From the NCBI GenBank assembly GCA_037178675.1, contig JAYMGJ010000203.1:1-64000 (forward strand): a stretch of 64,000 bases of DNA, written 5' to 3'. Below are positions 31,788 through 41,160 of the stretch, piece after piece. Numbering within the stretch: position 1 is the stretch's first letter; each line of letters opens with the position of its first letter. The notes beneath the pieces are model-generated. The model saw only the letters and a list, made by a program, of their open reading frames with translations, searched no databases and was not told the DNA's origin. The stretch comes from Scleroderma bovista. Lineage: Eukaryota > Basidiomycota > Agaricomycetes > Boletales > Sclerodermataceae. A program made the position numbers and the translations under genes.

Positions 31788-32065
31788 TGTTGATATTGAG
31801 TGTTTGTGCACTCTTGTGGTGTTGTGTGGCGCATTTGCAGTGATTACTTGAGGTGTTTCCTTTCCAGGTTGATCAGGTGATTTGTGGCTTTTGTGTTACA
31901 CTGTTTTTCCTTGTTTGCTTTGTTTGTGTAGTTGAAATTTTCGTGCCCAGAGTCCTTTCTCTTCAGTCTCTGACACTGGGCACAAGGTCTGTAATCTGTA
32001 GCTCTCCTCATAATTTAGTCTCTGACACTGGGCACAAGAGTGCTATTTTGTGGATTATTTGAACA
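31788..32065 (+). repeat. Element 3 3' LTR
   Basis: 278 bp with the same ends as the 5' LTR, but many internal substitutions (for example acattgtgtttctg versus acactgtttttcct). Confidence 0.95.
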
Positions 32066-32844
32066 AGTATGGGGCCTCTTCACTATGTCCGTGTACTTTT
32101 GCAGTTCATAGATGAAAAGGTACAAGTCATTAGTTCAAAGAAAGATGAGTATCTTCTTTGGCATCATCGTATGGGACATCCCTCGAAGAATGCCGTTAAA
32201 CATTTGCATAGTGCAACTAGGAATTTTAAAGCTATTACTATTCCTACCGACCTAACTCCTTGTTCTGGGTGCGCTACTGGGAAGATGACTGAGAAACCTT
32301 TCGCCATCTCATATTCCCGTGCGACGAAACCCTTGGAACTTGTCCATTCGGATCTTTGCGAGTTTCCCACTCTGTCTTATTATCGTTGCCGCTATGTTGC
32401 GACTTTTGTTGACAATTTCTCTGCCTTCGCATGCGTTTATCCTATTGCAGCGAAGTCCGACACCTTCCGCGTCTTTCAGGAGTTCAAAGCCTGGGCTGAG
32501 AATTCGCTCGGTGCACGACTCCTTCGATTGCGTTCAGATCGTGGGGGAGAATTTAGGACGAATGAGTTTTCTGCATTCATGCGCCAGTCAGGCATTGAGC
32601 AGCAGTTTTCTTTGCCTGATACTCCTCAGCAGAATGGTCGTGCAGAACACTTTAATAGGACTATGGTGGAGAAGGAGGAAGCGATGAGACACTCTGCTTG
32701 TCTTCCACCGAATCTATGGCAGTTTGCACTAGAGACTTCTGTGCATGTCTATAACTGCCAACCCTTTCGCAGATCAAATTGGAGAACCCCTGTGGAGTTA
32801 TGGAACGGCAAAGTACCAGATTTATCCTATTGCCTGGCTTATGT
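32066..32844 (+). pseudogene. pol: Element 2 Pol, part 2: pre-integrase and integrase core
   Basis: Continuation of the element 2 frame. GAG-pre-integrase has YLLWHHRMGHPSKNAVKHL and CSGCATGKM. The integrase core has HSDLCEFP, LRSDRGGEFRTNEF and QQNGRAEHFNRTM (DDE). FVDNFSAF stands where FVDDYSR is common. The frame stops at CLAYV where the LTR of element 4 begins. The integrase C-terminal part and linker expected next are absent. Confidence 0.9.
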
Positions 32845-33319
32845 TGTAGCAACAAAACTGGGGCAACAGCAACGGGGTAGCGCAAGCGTACCTTTAGTAG
32901 CAAGTAGCTGGTTCTTGAAGTTGAGTTGTTTGAAGTAGCGGAGAAAGGGAGTAATGAGAGAACAGTTGAACTGTATTGAACTAATTGAACTAAAGAACTA
33001 CAGGGAATCCTACAGGGTATATATACCTGTGGTACATGGTCTGTGCGTAGATAAGTATTATTCTAGCCTATTTCACCATATTCCCATATGTAGTAGGTGC
33101 AGTTTCCATAATCGTAGTTATCTGGAAACGTGCCTGTAACGTGCATCAGCATGTGTTATACACGTGCCTTGCATGTGATAGTTCCGGCTATCTTGTGGAG
33201 CCAGTCATGTGATCTACCGGTAATCCGGTTGATACTACTCCGAATCACATGTAACTGTGATCTCTGGAAATCTCCAAGATTAGATTAAGATAAGATATAA
33301 TCATACTTTCTTGTCGACA
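32845..33319 (-). repeat. Element 4 3' LTR
   Basis: 475 bp. Relative to the other LTR it has two extra short blocks (in agcggagaaagggagtaatg and gaactaattgaactaaag) and about eight substitutions. Confidence 0.93.
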
Positions 33320-33329
33320 CTCCTCCTCG

Positions 33330-35402
33330 CTAAGACTTGAACTCTAGAAGGTTTAGTCGCGAGCGATTGTCTTGGAATTTCTGCCATGTCAGATTCTTCG
33401 TCATCATATCAGCTTTCTGCTGATCAGTGGGAACATAGTCAAGCAGGAAAGTATTCTTCTCAACGCATTCGCGGAGGAAATAATACTTGATATCGATATG
33501 CTTTGACCGTCCTTCCATAACTGGATTCTGCGCGATATGAATAGCGCCTTTGTTATCTCCGAACATCATGAAGTGTTGGAGAGAGAGATGACACTCTTGG
33601 AAGAGGGATTTGATCCATAGAATCTGTTGTGCACAGTCGCACATTGACATGTACTCGGCTTCTGTTGATGACAGAGCCACAGTTGGTTGTCGGCGAGATC
33701 GCCAACTAACCAAGTCATTGCCAAGAAAGATAGTATAACCGCTTGTTGAACGTCTTGTTTCACTATCACCTGCCCAGTCAGAGTCAGAATAGCAATCCAA
33801 TGATGAAGCTCCTCCTGTAAAATGAAGTGCAAGATTTGGAGTTGAACCCAAATACTTCACTATGTGAAGTGCCTTCGAGAGGTGTTCTTCAGTAGGATTT
33901 GCCATGAACTGTGACATTTTGATTACAGCAAAAGCAATGTCCGGACGTGTGCCAAGCATAACAAATAGGAGTGATCCTATAACGGATTGATACCGTTGTC
34001 TTGTTGTTGGACTTGCATTGTAATCCTTTGGTGCTGTAGATGGTTGATACCCAGCAGGTAAAGGTGTGCGGACATGTTTGACATTCTCCATTTGAAAGCG
34101 TTTAAGTACTTTCAGTACGTAAGGGTGTTGGTGTAGAACCATTGAACGTTTGACGCGATTACGAGTGATTTGGAATCCAAGGTATTCTTGTACTGGACCC
34201 ATGTCACGAGCTTCCCATACGTTTAGGAATGCGGTTTTCTTCTTCTTGAGAAGGTTGGCAGAGTTTGACATAAGAAGTCCATCATTGACGTAGACGATGA
34301 ACAGCATGATGCCTGATTTATCTTGGTAGATATATACTCCAGGATCTGCTTTGGAACGTTTGAAGTTGAGCTTTAGGAGCGATTTGTGTAGCTCTTTGTT
34401 CCATGCTAGTGCGGCTTGCTTCAGGCCATAGAGAGCGCGCAATAGACGATAGACCTTGTTACTTGAACCTGGTACTTTGAAACCTTCGGGTTGCTCCATG
34501 TAGATTTCTTCATCGAGTCGCCCATATAAGAAGGCAGTCTTGACATCAAGACTTTCAATTTCCCAGTCGTTTCGACACGCATAAGCCAAGAGCAGTCGTA
34601 CTGTCTCAAAGCGTGTGACCGGTGAGAAGGTTTCATCGTAGTCTTCACCATAGATTTGTGAAAAGCCTTTCGCAACCAAGCGGGCTTTAAATCTTCCATC
34701 CGATTTCTTTGCGAATACCCAGCGACATTTGACAGGTTTTCGATCTGGCGGACAATCCACCAAAGTCCATATGTGTCTATCTTCAATAGACTTGATTTCT
34801 TCCTTGCATGCCTGTTCCCATTTCTTCTGTTCATCCAATGGATAGTTGCGAATATCCTTAAAATGATAAGGAATACCCTTGAGCGGCTTTGCTGCCTGCT
34901 TCATTATGTAGTTGAGAATGTAGTGTTGACCTAGTTGAATCATAGTGTCAACATCATTGTTTGGAACTATGACGTCTTCCATTTCATTCTCGTCTTCATC
35001 CATTGATGGTAATGGAACAGCGACAGGGACCTCTTGAGGTTCTGCAGGTGCAGGAGGATTTGGTCTTGATTCGACCATGGGTTCTGTTTGAGGAATAGTA
35101 GGAACTCCTCTTCCTAAGACCGTTCTAGTCCAATCTCGTTCTCTTGCAATTTCTCGTTCTATATCCACAGGATTTCTTTGACCATAGACATTATCTGGTC
35201 TCAGAGGTGGATTACGAATTCGAGGGGGATTGCGACGGATTGGATTGGGTATATTAGGAATTATGACTTCTGGAATTGGAGTATCTCGGGCTTCTTGATC
35301 AAAATAGAAGAACTCTTCTTCTCTGGGACGTGCTGCCTCTTGAGGGCGTTCCCAAGATTGAGTTCGTCTGTTGAATATATACCCGAGTTCTTCTTCTGGA
35401 CA
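33330..35402 (-). pseudogene. pol: Element 4 Pol, RT and RNase H
   Basis: Same frame as the upstream Gag-Pol, separated from it only by the TGA at 35403-35405. It shows RCRWVFAKKSDGRFKARLVA, LDVKTAFLYGRLDEEIYMEQ and ALYGLKQAALAWNKELHKSL, then the RT catalytic box as YVNDGLL instead of YVDD (near 34290). RNase H follows (CYSDSDWAGDSETRRSTSGY, VALSSTEAEYM, KHIDIKYYFLRECV). Asn in place of the catalytic Asp should abolish RT activity; GAT to AAT is a G-to-A change in a gtcgat context. The frame is otherwise open to 33330, 11 bp from the LTR. Confidence 0.9.
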
Positions 35403-38315
35403 TCAATTATCAGAACTAGTATGACCTCCCTGAGGAACTTGCGAGTTGTTGTCAGCGACTTCCTCTACTGTAGGTTTAGGAGGGCGTTGGGTTGGACCTT
35501 GTGGCTTTGTGGTGTCTCCTTTAGAATTATCACCTCTTGTATGACTCTCATTTGGTTGATATGGGTCAATGGGTGGAAATTCCAGATCGTCGGGTGGAGG
35601 TTGGTGATTATTTTCATCGTTGTTACCTGATGCTTCTTCTTCAGAAGGATGAATTGGTTCAGGTATATCGATTTTCTTTTTCAACTTTTCTTCGGGACAA
35701 TTTGGGAATAAGTTTTCAATGAATGTGGCTGTTGTTGTTTCCACATATATTGATCTGTTGTTCCGCAGGAAGCGGTAACCTTTTGTTCCTGATTCATAAC
35801 CAAGGAATATCATTTCTTCGGCTTTCGGAGTAAGTTTGTCTTTTCGCTTGTCCTTTGGAATATGGACATAAGCAAGACATCCGAATACTCGGAGATAAGA
35901 TATATCAGGTTTTTTGTTGAACAGAAGTTCAACTGGTGTTTTCCAGCCTATGCGACGCATTGGTGTCCTGTTATAGACATGGACGGCAGTGTCCAGAGCG
36001 AAGTTCCATAGATTCTTCGGTAGACATGCTGCGTGACGCATGGTTTCTTCTTTCTCGAGTAAGGTCCGATTGAACCTTTCTGCGCGACCATTTTGTTGTG
36101 GATGATCCGAAACGGAGAGTTGTTGTTCTACCCCTTTGGAGGTGAGGAAGGTTTTAAATATGGTTGCCATAAATTCTCCTCCTCGATCGGAACGTACTCG
36201 TAGGAGTGAATGACCAGTTTGTTTCTCAGCCCAGGTTACCCAGGTAGAGAATGCGGTAGCGGTATCTGATTTCAACCGCAAAAGGCAAACTGTGCCATAA
36301 CCAGAGTAATCATCAATGATCGTGAGACAGTACTTGTGTCGATTATACGACAAAACGGGGAACTCGACCAGGTCGCAGTGCACCATTTCAAGTATTTTGT
36401 CTGCTCGTTTATCGGAAGATGGAAAAGACCTTGAGGGCATCTTGCCAATCTGACAATCAGGACAGAGTGGTGTCGTCGTTGGTATGTCCAGTTTCTCAAT
36501 ACCATCGGTAGCGCGAGTAGCATGCCGCATAGTTTGAGGGTTTGGATGACCTAGACGACTATGCCATAGATCATAGCTGTTGAATTTATTTGTAACGGTT
36601 GCACATTGCACCGTTGAAATGGATTTTATGTCCAAATCCACGAGAAGTCCAAGAGCTCCAGTCTGATGTATCGGTTTCCCATAAAACCAATGGAGATTGT
36701 TCCTTGGAATTAACCTAGTCCCTTCCAAGAAGACTTCATTTCGTGAATCGAAGACACGAGTTATCTTCGCATCGGCGTATAGCTTCATTTTAAGTTTCGT
36801 GGTAAGCCACTGAAGTGAACAGATACGTCTATCTCCAGATGGAGAATAGTAAACGTGTCGAAGATAGATTTGTTTTTGTACATTGCCAACTTTAGCTTTG
36901 AAGGCAACTGTACCTATGCCTAAAAACTGAATTATTTCAGCACCAGCAGTACCCACATTTATAGGTTTTGGAAGATCCTTGTATGTTAGGAAATCATCCA
37001 TATATGGAGTGGAATGATCGGTTGCACCGGAATCCATCAACCATAGACCTGTTAAATGTTTATGCTTGGGGCAGTGAGATTTGGTTTTTTGTCCTGAGTG
37101 GGGAGATGTTAAGCAAAGACACCTTTCGTCACTCTCCTTAGAGGTGCACAAGGTATAACAGTCAAAGCTTTCATCATTATATTGGTCACAAACAAAACCG
37201 TCATCACGATACTTTATGGTCCCGTCATCGGGAGTCCGTGGTCGCGTAGCCTGTCTACGTGCATAATCCTCATCATCCCTCTTCTTTCTTGCCAGGTCAT
37301 TACGCACAGAACGTAATACTGACTCTGCAGCAAGTTGGGATGGAGTGAGCACCGACCAGCCTGTCTCAGGAATATTAGAGACGGACCCAGCATCGGAATC
37401 ATCGTCAGAGTTAAGTTCTGCGATCTGTGCGGTTTGTTCTGCAGCGTTTTGACGCTGCTTGCCTTTACCCTTGTAAGGCTGTTTTCCTTTTCCCTTCTTT
37501 CCTCCTCCTTTCCCTTTTCCACCACCCTGATTCTTCGGCGGGAATGTAGAAGGTCCAGCGGCGGCATTAGGAGTGAACGTCTTTTTGTAGTCATCACGGT
37601 GATCCGTGGTATTGTGACGTCCAGAACACTTCTTGCATCTAGGGCGAGAAGGTCCTGCCTGCGCGTTCTGTTCCTTCTTTATTGTTGGCATTATGGATTT
37701 GCCGGACTTCCTGGACCATTCTTCCATTATTTTCGGAAGAACCGCATCAAAGGTGAGGCGTTGAACGCCCGCAGCAATTTGTGCGGCATTTGGGTTGACC
37801 AATAAGGTGGCCAGGAGTGTGGAAGCGAAGCCTTGCCACTCATTCAGTAAGGCGCCAAGAAGAAGCATGGCTTGAGCGGAGTCGGGGAGAGTGAGGCCAT
37901 TAGAGGCCAAGTAGCCAATCGTGGACTGCATTTGATGTACAGCCGGAGTGGGATCCTGATTCCCTGGAATTATCATCCGCGTGAGACGCTTGAACTCAAC
38001 AAAGACACCGGCAGCGCCAGGAGTCCCATAAGAAGTGTTGAGCGCAGCCCAAACCGTGTGAGGTTGGTTCTCATTCATCAGATTCTGTCTGATGAGTGCG
38101 GATGTATAGTACGTGATCGTACCAAGGGCTTTATCCCGATTGACTTCATCAGTAGCCTGTTGCTCGGCGGTTGCACCAGCTTGTCCAGCAACGACAGCGG
38201 GTACTTGATGATGCGCATAGCGCCAGACTCCCATGACTTGTAAGAGTGACTTCATGGTGGACTTCCATTCCAAGTAATTGGATGCGCCAGTAAGAATGGG
38301 TGTGGTTTTCTTCAT
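35403..38315 (-). CDS. gag-pol: Element 4 Gag, protease and integrase
   Basis: About 970 residues from MKKTTPILTGASNYLEWK. Gag capsid-like region, a basic Gly/Lys-rich segment (GGGKGKGGGKKGKGKQPYKG), a short Cys motif (CKKCSGRHNTTDH), protease LWLMDSGATDHSTPY (near residue 427), pre-integrase YDLWHSRLGHPNPQTMRHA and CPDCQIGKM, then integrase with HCDLVEFP, RSDRGGEFMATIF (near 705) and QQNGRAERFNRTL, plus the YLRVFGCLAYVHIPKDKRK segment. It ends at a TGA that interrupts an otherwise continuous frame into RT (CGA to TGA is the simplest explanation). A Met at 38363 is an alternative start. Confidence 0.9.
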   Translation of the reverse strand: MKKTTPILTGASNYLEWKSTMKSLLQVMGVWRYAHHQVPAVVAGQAGATAEQQATDEVNRDKALGTITYYTSALIRQNLMNENQPHTVWAALNTSYGTPGAAGVFVEFKRLTRMIIPGNQDPTPAVHQMQSTIGYLASNGLTLPDSAQAMLLLGALLNEWQGFASTLLATLLVNPNAAQIAAGVQRLTFDAVLPKIMEEWSRKSGKSIMPTIKKEQNAQAGPSRPRCKKCSGRHNTTDHRDDYKKTFTPNAAAGPSTFPPKNQGGGKGKGGGKKGKGKQPYKGKGKQRQNAAEQTAQIAELNSDDDSDAGSVSNIPETGWSVLTPSQLAAESVLRSVRNDLARKKRDDEDYARRQATRPRTPDDGTIKYRDDGFVCDQYNDESFDCYTLCTSKESDERCLCLTSPHSGQKTKSHCPKHKHLTGLWLMDSGATDHSTPYMDDFLTYKDLPKPINVGTAGAEIIQFLGIGTVAFKAKVGNVQKQIYLRHVYYSPSGDRRICSLQWLTTKLKMKLYADAKITRVFDSRNEVFLEGTRLIPRNNLHWFYGKPIHQTGALGLLVDLDIKSISTVQCATVTNKFNSYDLWHSRLGHPNPQTMRHATRATDGIEKLDIPTTTPLCPDCQIGKMPSRSFPSSDKRADKILEMVHCDLVEFPVLSYNRHKYCLTIIDDYSGYGTVCLLRLKSDTATAFSTWVTWAEKQTGHSLLRVRSDRGGEFMATIFKTFLTSKGVEQQLSVSDHPQQNGRAERFNRTLLEKEETMRHAACLPKNLWNFALDTAVHVYNRTPMRRIGWKTPVELLFNKKPDISYLRVFGCLAYVHIPKDKRKDKLTPKAEEMIFLGYESGTKGYRFLRNNRSIYVETTTATFIENLFPNCPEEKLKKKIDIPEPIHPSEEEASGNNDENNHQPPPDDLEFPPIDPYQPNESHTRGDNSKGDTTKPQGPTQRPPKPTVEEVADNNSQVPQGGHTSSDN

Positions 38316-38352
38316 GTCACCAGTGTTTCCGGACGTAATGATTCTGATATAT

Positions 38353-38844
38353 TCAAAAATCAAAAAGATTTAGTAAAATCAGTTCCGGTACAGCGGTAAC
38401 AGAAACAGGTGGAAGAAAGACAAGATCTTCTTCTGAAGACGAAGAAGATTCGGATTGTGTATCCTCTTCTGTTGAAGATGAGGAATCTGAGGAGTCCGTA
38501 GGTATCGTAAACGTCGTATACGACCAATGCCTAGGTAAAATGTCAAAGAAAACATCCAAATCATAATCAGGACAATACTGATAATTGGAGACAACCTTGT
38601 TGCCATCCAAAGACCAATATTCGAAGGTAAGCATAGACCGTGGAATAATTTCGTAAGGGGTAAAAAGAACAACCGGAGCCTTATCGTACAAGATGTAAGC
38701 GGAGATGGACTTAAGAAGTCCGTTATCAGATTTCCATAATGGTCTTCCCTTTCCGGAATAAGGAATAGGGTGCCAGTAGGGACTTGGGAAGCACCTAATC
38801 AAGGGCTCCTCCAGGAATCCCGGAATCTGATCGTTCCGCATCAT
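38353..38844 (-). CDS. Element 4 extra ORF3
   Basis: 163 residues if started at the Met at 38844, within the end of ORF2 (50-base overlap). Unknown function. Aromatic, beta-prone middle (YDKAPVVLFTPYEIIPRSML), then a long acidic Ser run (SSSSTEEDTQSESSSSSEED). It ends 37 bases before the gag ATG. Its position and overlap match ORF3 of element 2, but the sequences are not obviously similar by eye. Confidence 0.6.
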   Translation of the reverse strand: MMRNDQIPGFLEEPLIRCFPSPYWHPIPYSGKGRPLWKSDNGLLKSISAYILYDKAPVVLFTPYEIIPRSMLTFEYWSLDGNKVVSNYQYCPDYDLDVFFDILPRHWSYTTFTIPTDSSDSSSSTEEDTQSESSSSSEEDLVFLPPVSVTAVPELILLNLFDF

Positions 38845-39880
38845 CGTTGAGAGCTTCATCACCTTCTCGTCCAGCCTCGTGCCTTTCGAGCAGGAGTGCG
38901 ATATCGTCGCATCGATCCTGGCTAGACGGCCAGTGTGGCTGGAGTCCATGGAACGAAAACGCTCCATTTTGGTAGTCTGCCATATCGAGACGGATGAGAG
39001 TGGTGTGAGCCCCCCAGAGATCCCAACTTTCCTCAAAGAGGAGACCGGGTCGCTCCATGCACGCGGGTATCGAGAACTGTGCTCCCCACGGTCTCTGCTT
39101 CCAGACGTATCTGAAGTTGACTTCGAGCCAATCGTGCCAGTCCCGAAGAGATGGGATAGCTCCGGAAAATCGCTGCTCAGAGTAGAGAGGATGCCGCCAA
39201 TGACTGGCTGGCTGGTAGATCTCTGGGCAGGGATCGATCCAGAAGGCTGGGACGGTCGCGAGAGCAGGATCTTCATAGTGGAGCGACTGATAGTCTACTC
39301 CCATGAAGTTAGCTCGGGCGTGAGGCGTCGAATAAGCGTGAAGCTTAGCAGAGGGGAGATAATAAGATCCGTGGAAGGCCCAATGGACCCGCGGATTCTC
39401 TGGGTATACGATGGCTAGCTCCTCGCCAACCATACCTCTGACTTGACCCTGTTCTGGTTCAGGGTGCGGGTTAGCTATCAGAGGAAAAGGGGTGTCATCA
39501 AGTCGTCTCCGGTAAGCCGGAATGACTCCCTGCATCACCTGACCGCCAAACTCCTCGGAAGGGTGGCTTTCTAGATGAGCGGCACGACCTACACCAGGCC
39601 TAAGCTCGACATAGAATTCCTCTGATACTCCCTGCACATATTGAGTCCAGATCCCTCCGGTAGAGGGTGGACCGTTATCTTCCAGATCGGGTTGTATGTC
39701 AGCGGCAACTTCTCCCTCAGCGATCACATCGGCGCGTCGTCGCCATCGCTCTTGAAGAGCTCTACGGCGATCAGCTCCATAGGAAGGAGGTGGAGTGGGG
39801 CCTCGTCGCGGTTGTACCACTCGACAATTACCAATCCTAACAATCCTTCTTCCCCGTTCTCCTCTTCCTCTTTCCTGCAT
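38795..39880 (-). CDS. Element 4 extra ORF2
   Basis: 361 residues from MQERGRGERGRRIVRIGN at 39880, 7 bases after the ORF1 stop. The N-terminus is basic and Arg-rich; the body is Trp/Tyr/His-rich (WRHPLYSEQRFSGAIPSLRD, FRYVWKQRPWGAQFSIP, WDLWGAHTTLIRLDM). No known domain is recognised. The frame is intact. The same reading frame stays open far upstream through ORF1, which I regard as a shadow. Confidence 0.6.
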   Translation of the reverse strand: MQERGRGERGRRIVRIGNCRVVQPRRGPTPPPSYGADRRRALQERWRRRADVIAEGEVAADIQPDLEDNGPPSTGGIWTQYVQGVSEEFYVELRPGVGRAAHLESHPSEEFGGQVMQGVIPAYRRRLDDTPFPLIANPHPEPEQGQVRGMVGEELAIVYPENPRVHWAFHGSYYLPSAKLHAYSTPHARANFMGVDYQSLHYEDPALATVPAFWIDPCPEIYQPASHWRHPLYSEQRFSGAIPSLRDWHDWLEVNFRYVWKQRPWGAQFSIPACMERPGLLFEESWDLWGAHTTLIRLDMADYQNGAFSFHGLQPHWPSSQDRCDDIALLLERHEAGREGDEALNDDAERSDSGIPGGALD

Positions 39881-39887
39881 CCGGAGC

Positions 39888-40631
39888 TCACTTTCGCTCC
39901 TTGCCAGAGGCGCGGGAACGTAAATCGGCGAGCTGTCTCGAGATGAGTTCCGCCTGGAGATCGGCCTGGGCCTGCTCCCTTGCGAATTCCTCGAGTCGGA
40001 GTCTGATGTCTGTTCGAAGGTAATTGGCATCTGAAACGTTATCAATGAATATCTCTTCATCATACGGAAGAGACTCGATGATAACAGATTGCCAATGTCT
40101 GAACAAGATGCGGAACTGGTAGGGTAATGCCCACCGAGGATCAGGAACAGTGATGTGACTATCAATGTATCCGTAAAAACGGTCATGGCTGATGAGAGAA
40201 AGCTGTTCCTCCCTACTAAGAGGCAAAGGCCTCCTAATATGTCCCATATTTCCACTAAGCGAATCACCGCTGTGGTGTTCCCTTGGTTGATACAAGCGGT
40301 AATTCCGCATAGCCTCTCTCCAATAGAAGTCCACTGTTTGGTGAACACTAGGAGGTGCTGTAGTATCAATGACGACGATTTCATCATCGTCTTCAAAAGG
40401 GTTGTGAACGGGAGGTAATGGTAACTCCACGTTGACAATGGGAGGAGGAGCAGGACGTGGCTGCGAGGTAACCAAGAGACGAACTGCATAGCACACAAAG
40501 AGTGCGGCAATGTAGTTGTATCTCCAGCGTTCAAACCAAAACACAAACGAAGAATATATCGTAAGAGATATCACGGCAAAAACAAATGGTAACTCGTGAA
40601 GAACTTCAGCTACGAGCTGTCTAAGGTTCAT
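39888..40631 (-). CDS. Element 4 extra ORF1, two N-terminal hydrophobic segments
   Basis: 247 residues, first ORF after the 5' LTR, starting 70 bp from it. The N-terminus has two hydrophobic stretches (LPFVFAVISLTIYSSFVFWF and YIAALFVCYAVRLLV) flanking an Arg-containing loop, so it may be a membrane hairpin. The rest is soluble-looking and ends in a charged helix (LRLEEFAREQAQADLQAEL). No family is recognised. Same size, position and topology as ORF1 of element 2. Confidence 0.65.
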   Translation of the reverse strand: MNLRQLVAEVLHELPFVFAVISLTIYSSFVFWFERWRYNYIAALFVCYAVRLLVTSQPRPAPPPIVNVELPLPPVHNPFEDDDEIVVIDTTAPPSVHQTVDFYWREAMRNYRLYQPREHHSGDSLSGNMGHIRRPLPLSREEQLSLISHDRFYGYIDSHITVPDPRWALPYQFRILFRHWQSVIIESLPYDEEIFIDNVSDANYLRTDIRLRLEEFAREQAQADLQAELISRQLADLRSRASGKERK

Positions 40632-40688
40632 AGCAGGAGACAGTGACGAAGACAGTACTGCCGTATGCTTCCTGGTATGGCCTTAAAC

Positions 40689-40701
40689 AGGGCTCATAAC
40701 C
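40689..40701 (-). promoter_or_regulatory. Element 4 primer-binding site
   Basis: On the minus strand ggttatgagccct directly follows the 5' LTR. Confidence 0.75.
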
Positions 40702-41160
40702 TGTAGCAACAAAACTGGGGCAACAGCAACGGGGTAGCGCAAGCGTACCTTTAGTAGCAAGTAGCTGGTTCTTGAAGTTGAGTTGTTTGAAGTAGCGAGT
40801 AATGAGAGAACAGTTTGAACTGTATTGAACTAAAGAACTACAGGGAATCCTACAGGGTATATATACCTGTGGTACATGGTCTGTGCGTAGATAAGTATTA
40901 TTCTAGCCTATTTCACCATATTCCCTTATGTAGTAGGTGTAGTTTCCATAAGCGTAGTTATCTGGAAACGTGCCTTGTAACGTGCATCAGCATGTGTTAT
41001 ACACATGCCTTGCATGTGATAGTTCCGGCTATCTTGTGGAGCCGGTCATGTGATCTACCGGTAATCCGGTTGACACTACTCCGAATCACATGTAACTGTG
41101 ATCTCTGGAAATCTCCAAGATTAGATTAAGATAAGATATAATCATACTTTCTTGTCGACA
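40702..41160 (-). repeat. Element 4 5' LTR
   Basis: 459 bp. On the plus strand it begins tgtagcaacaaaac and ends cttgtcgaca. Confidence 0.93.

Larger units (their letters stand above)
27074..32065 (+). mobile_element. Ty1/copia element 3, complete, nested in element 2
   Basis: 4992 bp with LTRs of 279 and 278 bp and a 5-bp target duplication, agtat, at 27069-27073 and 32066-32070. It carries the primer-binding site and a polypurine run (cagggggaag) before the 3' LTR. It encodes one uninterrupted Gag-Pol. The coding region is GC-richer than the element 2 sequence around it. The two LTRs differ at roughly 22 positions plus an indel, about 8 percent. Confidence 0.95.
32845..41160 (-). mobile_element. 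Ty1/copia element 4, nested in element 2
   Basis: 8316 bp on the minus strand with LTRs at 32845-33319 and 40702-41160, both with intact ends (tgtcgaca...gctaca on the minus strand). It has a primer-binding site and a polypurine run (gaggaggag). Order on the minus strand: LTR, three extra ORFs, gag-pol, LTR. The flanking bases (tatgt on the left, ctgat on the right) do not match, and a piece of element 2 pol is missing between them. Confidence 0.92.

Noticed and set aside
38879..39418. 179-aa plus-strand ORF in element 4
   Set aside because: Antisense to ORF2 of element 4, with no support of its own.
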